The notes under the pieces were generated by a model, which saw only the letters and a list, made by a program, of their open reading frames with translations, was not told the DNA's origin and made no database searches. Position numbers and translations under genes: made by a program. Shown in pieces: positions 59,392 to 64,000 of a stretch of 64,000 nucleotides of DNA (positions within the stretch are counted from its first letter, which is position 1; every line of letters begins with the position of its first letter). The DNA lies in assembly GCF_001949145.1 (NCBI RefSeq), contig NW_019091361.1, positions 294,255 through 358,254 of the forward strand, written 5' to 3'. The DNA is from Acanthaster planci (Eukaryota; Echinodermata; Asteroidea; Valvatida; Acanthasteridae).

Positions 59392-61498
59392 TCATCTGAC
59401 AGAATACTTGAAACTGTGAACTGTGTGTGCAACATTCGGATCCCTGCCAGTTTTCATTATACAAGTTGGTCGGTGGGAATTTATCAACTTAATCAGGGTC
59501 TCCTTTTCGTGCTGGAGCTTTTCGATTTCCTCTCGAAGTCTAGCGTTGGTCGTCTGCAATTTCTCAGACTCCTGAGAAGATAGAATAAAAGAATTCCATG
59601 TTTAAAATTCATTTCTAGAAGTATGATGAGATTTTTAATTTAAACAGGAAACTCATACACAAATTTTAATATTTTTGTTTAGTCTGGAAATACACATATA
59701 TTAAGAATCTTCAGGTCGCGAACGAAACAAGCTAATATGTTGGATTCGAGGTAAGCGCAATGGTTGCATTTTATGCAATGTTCCATCTTTTTCCACTGGC
59801 GTATCCATGATGTCTTGGGTCGGGGGAGGGCCAAATAGGATGTTTTCAACACCAGACAATCTATTGTTATCCATCAAAGGTTTCCCCCTTCCACAGACAG
59901 GTGGAAGTACAGTGGTTGCAGAATTCTGGCACTTCCAATATTCCTTTAAAAACGAGTCAGGCTCGCCCTTCTCTTTATGGATACGCCATTGTATCTTATT
60001 TCCCAACGCAAATTTGACCGATATTGAAATGTGCGTATAAGCATGCCAATTTCAACAAAATTATTTTCCGTCTGAGGGAAACAGAATTGTTTTCTTAAAT
60101 GCCCTCTGGTTTTGAAGATATAGATTGTAAAAACCAAATAGGCTGACTTACAAAAATCTTGTAAACAAATTATTTTCTCCTCCGGAAAACGCACCCATCG
60201 AAAAACGGTACCGGTACTAAAGTGAATACGAGTAGGCTACGTGTGTGCGTGAACCAGCCCGTGAACCAACGTACTCCATATTTTGTTTGCAATGCAATTC
60301 CTGATTCTTTAGAAATGACGTCACACTTCAGTACTCTACAGCATTTACAGATCCAAATTTAGGGCTGCAAGTTTATAGGCATCTATTGAATCAATTGAAG
60401 GTGTTAACTGGCGTCATCGGTGCAAGAAACATACACCCTCATATCAAAAAGAGAGCAAAAACCTTTCAAGGGAATCAAATTATTTGACATGAAAACGCCA
60501 GACGATAATTACCAGAGATAGCTCCATTGTTTCTTGTTTTCTTTTCTGCCGGCACTTGGCCGCTGCGATCCTGTTCCTGTCTCGTCGTACTTGACGTTTT
60601 TCCTCTTCTTCCTTCGTGAGCTTAAACAGGAGAAATCAACGAAATTATGGTTTCACGTTCAGCCTACCCCGTAAGGGCACACAAAAGCTTGAGCTGAAGT
60701 CGTTCCGATGGGATTCGAATTAACCCAAGACTGTCGGTTGATGAAGTCATTCTGAGGAATTAAACCCATGGCATTCTGCTTATTACAAGGATCACAGTGC
60801 AGAGTTCTCATTTGTGCTCAAACACCGACCTGTCGCTTTTATGAGTTTCTTTTATTCCATGCAGTTCTCAGAGAAGAACTCTCTGGGTCTTTTCGTAAAA
60901 CTGTACCGGACAGTTAAATTTCCCCAAAGAAACAAGCATGAGAGCGAGGCGGAAAAAGAGAGAAAAAAACCCAAACAAACAAACAAAAACGAAAAACAGA
61001 AAGAACGCGGATGTGATACGGAACAATGATAAGCTGACAAACAAATAAAATTTTAAGTACTGAAGTAATCCAGTAATAGCAAAAATACAAATGAAGAAAT
61101 GACAGATACCATTAAAAGCATACAACCAGACACGCATGTCTTGAACTTGATAAGAAACAGACAATTTAAACAAAATACCCTAGTAAAGTAGTCCTTGCAG
61201 TTTCAATTTTCAAGTATTGCCAAATGCTTCAGCGTACCTTGTACTGAGGTTTGGGCGGATCGTCGTACGACAAGTCGTCAGATTTACCACTGTTGATCCG
61301 TCTGTTACGAATCGTAGTCCGCAGTTCTTCCTTGATGAGTGGGGACAGGTCAAAATCCGGCTCAAAGATACTGCAATCCCCGCTCCCAGATTCACTTGAG
61401 GATGTCGGAGAACCAACCACGCCCATTCTTGTTGCCATGGGTGGGGTTGTGTCTCTTTGTATTGTGGATTCGCCACCAGATGTATCGCCGATGAGCAT
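59392..61498 (-). CDS. ATF3: bZIP transcription factor C, ATF3/JDP2 orthologue candidate
   Basis: A nuclear bZIP factor; vertebrate ATF3 is a stress-induced repressor/activator at CRE and AP-1 sites. Exons: 61498-61238 (87 codons), 60620-60513 (36 codons), 59571-59392 (TGA at 59394), all phase 0 with AG/GT borders. 182 residues, against 181 in human ATF3. Exon 1 ends with FDLSPLIKEELRTTIRNRR, the counterpart of ATF3 LTPFVKEELRFAIQNK. Exon 2 is KRQVRRDRNRIAAAKCRQKRK. Exon 3 starts ESEKL, as ATF3 does; leucines at -2, 5, 12, 19 and 26, N9, I16 and K23 at a positions, then H33-RPT-C37. The C-terminus differs from vertebrate ATF3. The start is ATG 61498: an in-frame TAA lies just upstream in the same exon (acceptor near 61533). 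A spliced 5' leader exon lies at 62.25-62.40 kb. AATAAA at 59254-59249 lies 138 bases past the stop. Confidence 0.9.
60240..60338. mobile_element. Single-arm copy of the CRE-bearing foldback, in a gene C intron
   Basis: GTGAACCAGCCCGTGAACCA, CGTACTCCAT, TTTGCAATGCAATT and TGACGTCACACTTCAGTACT match, in order, the right arm of the element at 56855-57080. The CRE is intact (60316-60323). It is in the intron between the zipper and basic-region exons. Confidence 0.65.
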
Positions 61499-62249
61499 CA
61501 CGTGTACGTCTTCTTGTTAACGCCAAAGTTTTCTGTTTCACGAAAAGGATTTATTTCAAACACTACTTAATATTTTGTCAAACTTTACAGCCGAGTATAT
61601 CGGACTGCACTGCGATAATTTTCTGCTATACTTTTTTAATTATTAATTTTTCTTTAGTTTTTAAAGGATTCCCTGACGTAGTCATAAAGAAAAAAAATGA
61701 GATTGATTTCTCATTGTCCTAATCTTCAAAGAAAACCAAATGAAAAAAAGACAAGAACACCAAAATAAACGAACAAAAACGACATAGGCACTGATGTACT
61801 ACAACGCCAGCCGATTTGAGACGCGTAGTATTTTTGTACCTATACATAACAGTAATTTGCATTTTTAAAAAAGTTTTGATACAGTTGGAGAAAAAGAAAA
61901 TGTGCCATCCTTAGCGACAACAAATTCCCTCCCAAGCAATGTGATTCAGTATAAATGGTAAGTAAATTAGACGAATAAAAAATGAGTTAGCGATCAGGTG
62001 AGACTGACGAGTCTAACCCCTTGACCTACGGTATCTCACCTATCATATGTTTAATGTCACTCGTGCATTATGACAACATTATACTCTCGGGTTTGGCAAT
62101 AGCCTAACCACATCCCGGCTGCACGGGGACTGCGCTTTCACATTGAAAAGAATTGTTCAAGACAATATAAAAACTGAATAAGCCTGCCCGTCGCCATTAC
62201 AAACAAATCAATCTCACAAACTGTCGGAGCCATGATCACATGCACTTAC

Positions 62250-62475
62250 CCGGTAACGCATCGAAGAGTTACAGTTGGGTGGTAGAGTCATAATGCGATT
62301 ACGAGTATTCATTGAAATAAAAATAGTACGAACACGTACTACACTACGAATACATCTACGTACTGAACAACCACCAACAGTGAACGTGACTGATGACTGC
62401 AAACGTACTGTCGGACACCGGCCGTCTTTATAGTGGAAGCGCGTGATGCAGCAATATCGCTTGCCTGTTACATCA
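62250..62475 (-). promoter_or_regulatory. ATF3: Promoter and 5' leader exon of bZIP gene C
   Basis: TATAAA at 62432-62427 predicts a start near 62400. The leader exon ends at a consensus donor (G|GTAAGT, 62250). Thirty-five bases upstream of the TATA box, TGATGTAAC (62475-62467) fits the amino-acid/stress response element TGATGxAAx bound by ATF4-C/EBP in vertebrates. The leader has ATGs (first at 62312) that open a frame overlapping the main start out of frame if spliced to the acceptor near 61533. Confidence 0.5.
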
Positions 62476-62479
62476 TTGT

Positions 62480-64000
62480 AAATAGGAAAAATTTAATTTA
62501 AACATGTAGTTCGTGTTTTAAGCGTTTACAAACACAAATGTAACTAAATGTTAAATTTTTACCTTGACTATATAATCATTGTTAGTCAATGAGTGAAATT
62601 TGACACTATTTGTTAAAAACGTCTTTTTCCTAGTTTTTAAAACGCCGTCTTTTCTATGCTTTATTTGCGCTAACAAGGCATGAAGTTACATCAGCCCAAA
62701 TGTTTTCTGGAAATTTCCATTGCTATGTCACCGGCACTGCGTGGCCGACGTGTCAATGAAATCAAAGTTCTCTGTAACATAGGCCTGAGGTCATCACTAA
62801 GCTTCCTTTATACATGTGTATTTGGAAGGATTGTGATGCTGAAAAAGTCAAGTTACATTTGTTTAATCAAGATTTCAAATTGCCATGAAAGTTTCATGGA
62901 ATTTTTTCTTAATTTGGAAATGACGGTGGAGCGTCAAACCACTTACGGTAAAAAGCTCCAGTAACTCAAGCTACCTAGTTAGCTTCAAATTAATCTAGAG
63001 TCCAACCCCAACATGTGGAAAATTACAATTAACTTTGTTGTTCGAATTAATCTGGCGAGCAAAGTAAATTTATTAGGCTGATCTATGCACGTATGATGCT
63101 GAACATTGACAATTTGGATTTCCTAAATTTATCAAAAGATACCCCAAATCGGACTTGATGTTTGAGATTGTAGGTCAATTGGTCTAAACGTAAGTGAAAC
63201 CTTGACTTAGGAGCGGATCCATGAATTTTCCGGAGGGGAGAGTCAGGCCAGAGAATTTTTTTATGTCTTATTTTTGCGGACAAGTGGAAACGATGATGAA
63301 ACCACATGACATACTTTGTTCACAGTGGTGTTGGTGTACTTATTCTAGTTATTTTTACTACTTTTCCATTTTTGTCTTTTTACTTCTTGGGTGTCACAAA
63401 GCAGGGACAGTTAGCAACCCTCCCCATCCCACTCCTGTTGATGTCGCGTGGTTTGTAACCTTTCGCCCACTTCTTTCAGCAGCAGAGCATAATTATCTGT
63501 AGAAAGATTTAGCAGTCGATGTCAATTTTTAAAGATAGCAAAAGAGCAAAGACACCAATACATAAAATAACAAACGGGGCATAAAACGGCCGATCAAACA
63601 AAACGAAACCAACAGATCTACGGCTATTCCAATCCATCAGACATCACATTACCACCTATCTACCATTGAAAATGTATATCGGAATAAACGGAGATTGTTA
63701 ACTTATAAGCAGTGATATATGACTCTCCTACAATATTATGGAATATTGTTACAAAAACATTCGTGATACTGTATAGGACAAAAATATCCATTTCAAAGAC
63801 AGGGGTGGGAAACGTATCAAATTATTTTAACAGAGAACAATTTCACCACCGAAAGATCCTTCACTTTGATAAAAAAAAACACAATGAAGATTTTGCCAAT
63901 AGCGTTTGAGCAAAAATTTTATTCAAAGTTGATGTCACGTACGACAATCAAAAATAAAATTTAACGACTAATTTTGCCAGTGCTGCAACGATCCTCGGAA
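62480..64000. other. Upstream of gene C, nothing recognised
   Basis: A+T-rich DNA with short frames only. The frame at 62680-62964 has no recognisable motif. Confidence 0.4.

Overview
The window is nuclear DNA from an animal. Genes are split by introns with GT/AG borders, about 60% of the sequence is A+T, and most of it is intron or intergenic DNA full of short foldback transposons. The gene families (tau tubulin kinase, TRMT112, FOS/ATF3-class bZIP factors) and the very common TACATG palindromes suggest a marine invertebrate. A deuterostome such as an echinoderm is my guess; no single feature proves it. Left part (1 to about 25.9 kb, minus strand): one gene for a tau-tubulin kinase (TTBK, casein kinase 1 superfamily). 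Nine exons between 3,890 and 10,710 encode the N-terminus and the kinase domain. A very long exon (2,991 to below base 1) encodes a disordered acidic/basic tail and runs off the window. A non-coding first exon with a YY1-type start site near 25.88 kb implies a first intron of about 15 kb, rich in TACATG repeats. Middle (26 to 33.5 kb): TRMT112, plus strand, four exons, complete (123 residues), the shared activator subunit of several methyltransferases. Its first intron holds three separate inverted-repeat elements. A divergent exon with a mitochondrial-presequence look starts 163 bp upstream of TRMT112. Right part (37.8 to 62.5 kb, minus strand): three tandem genes of the FOS/ATF3/JDP2 bZIP class, called A, B and C here. 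Each carries the basic region on a symmetrical 108-bp exon and the zipper on the next exon, with leucines in the same register and an ending H-x-x-x-C. B and C share an ATF3-like PLIKEELR motif. C has the vertebrate ATF3 length (182 residues) and ends its zipper in HRPTC; A looks more FOS-like. This is the most interesting content: an apparent old bZIP cluster next to TRMT112, with foldback transposons between the genes that carry the CRE palindrome TGACGTCA, a sequence this class of protein binds. Gene-free stretches at 33.5-37.8, 42.3-49.5, 54.4-59.2 and 62.5-64 kb hold MITEs (one hAT-like with a visible target duplication), a decayed Ty3/gypsy fragment, tandem duplications and SINE relics, and otherwise nothing I recognise. 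All exon joins are inferred from splice signals, reading phase and remembered family sequences; no search was run.
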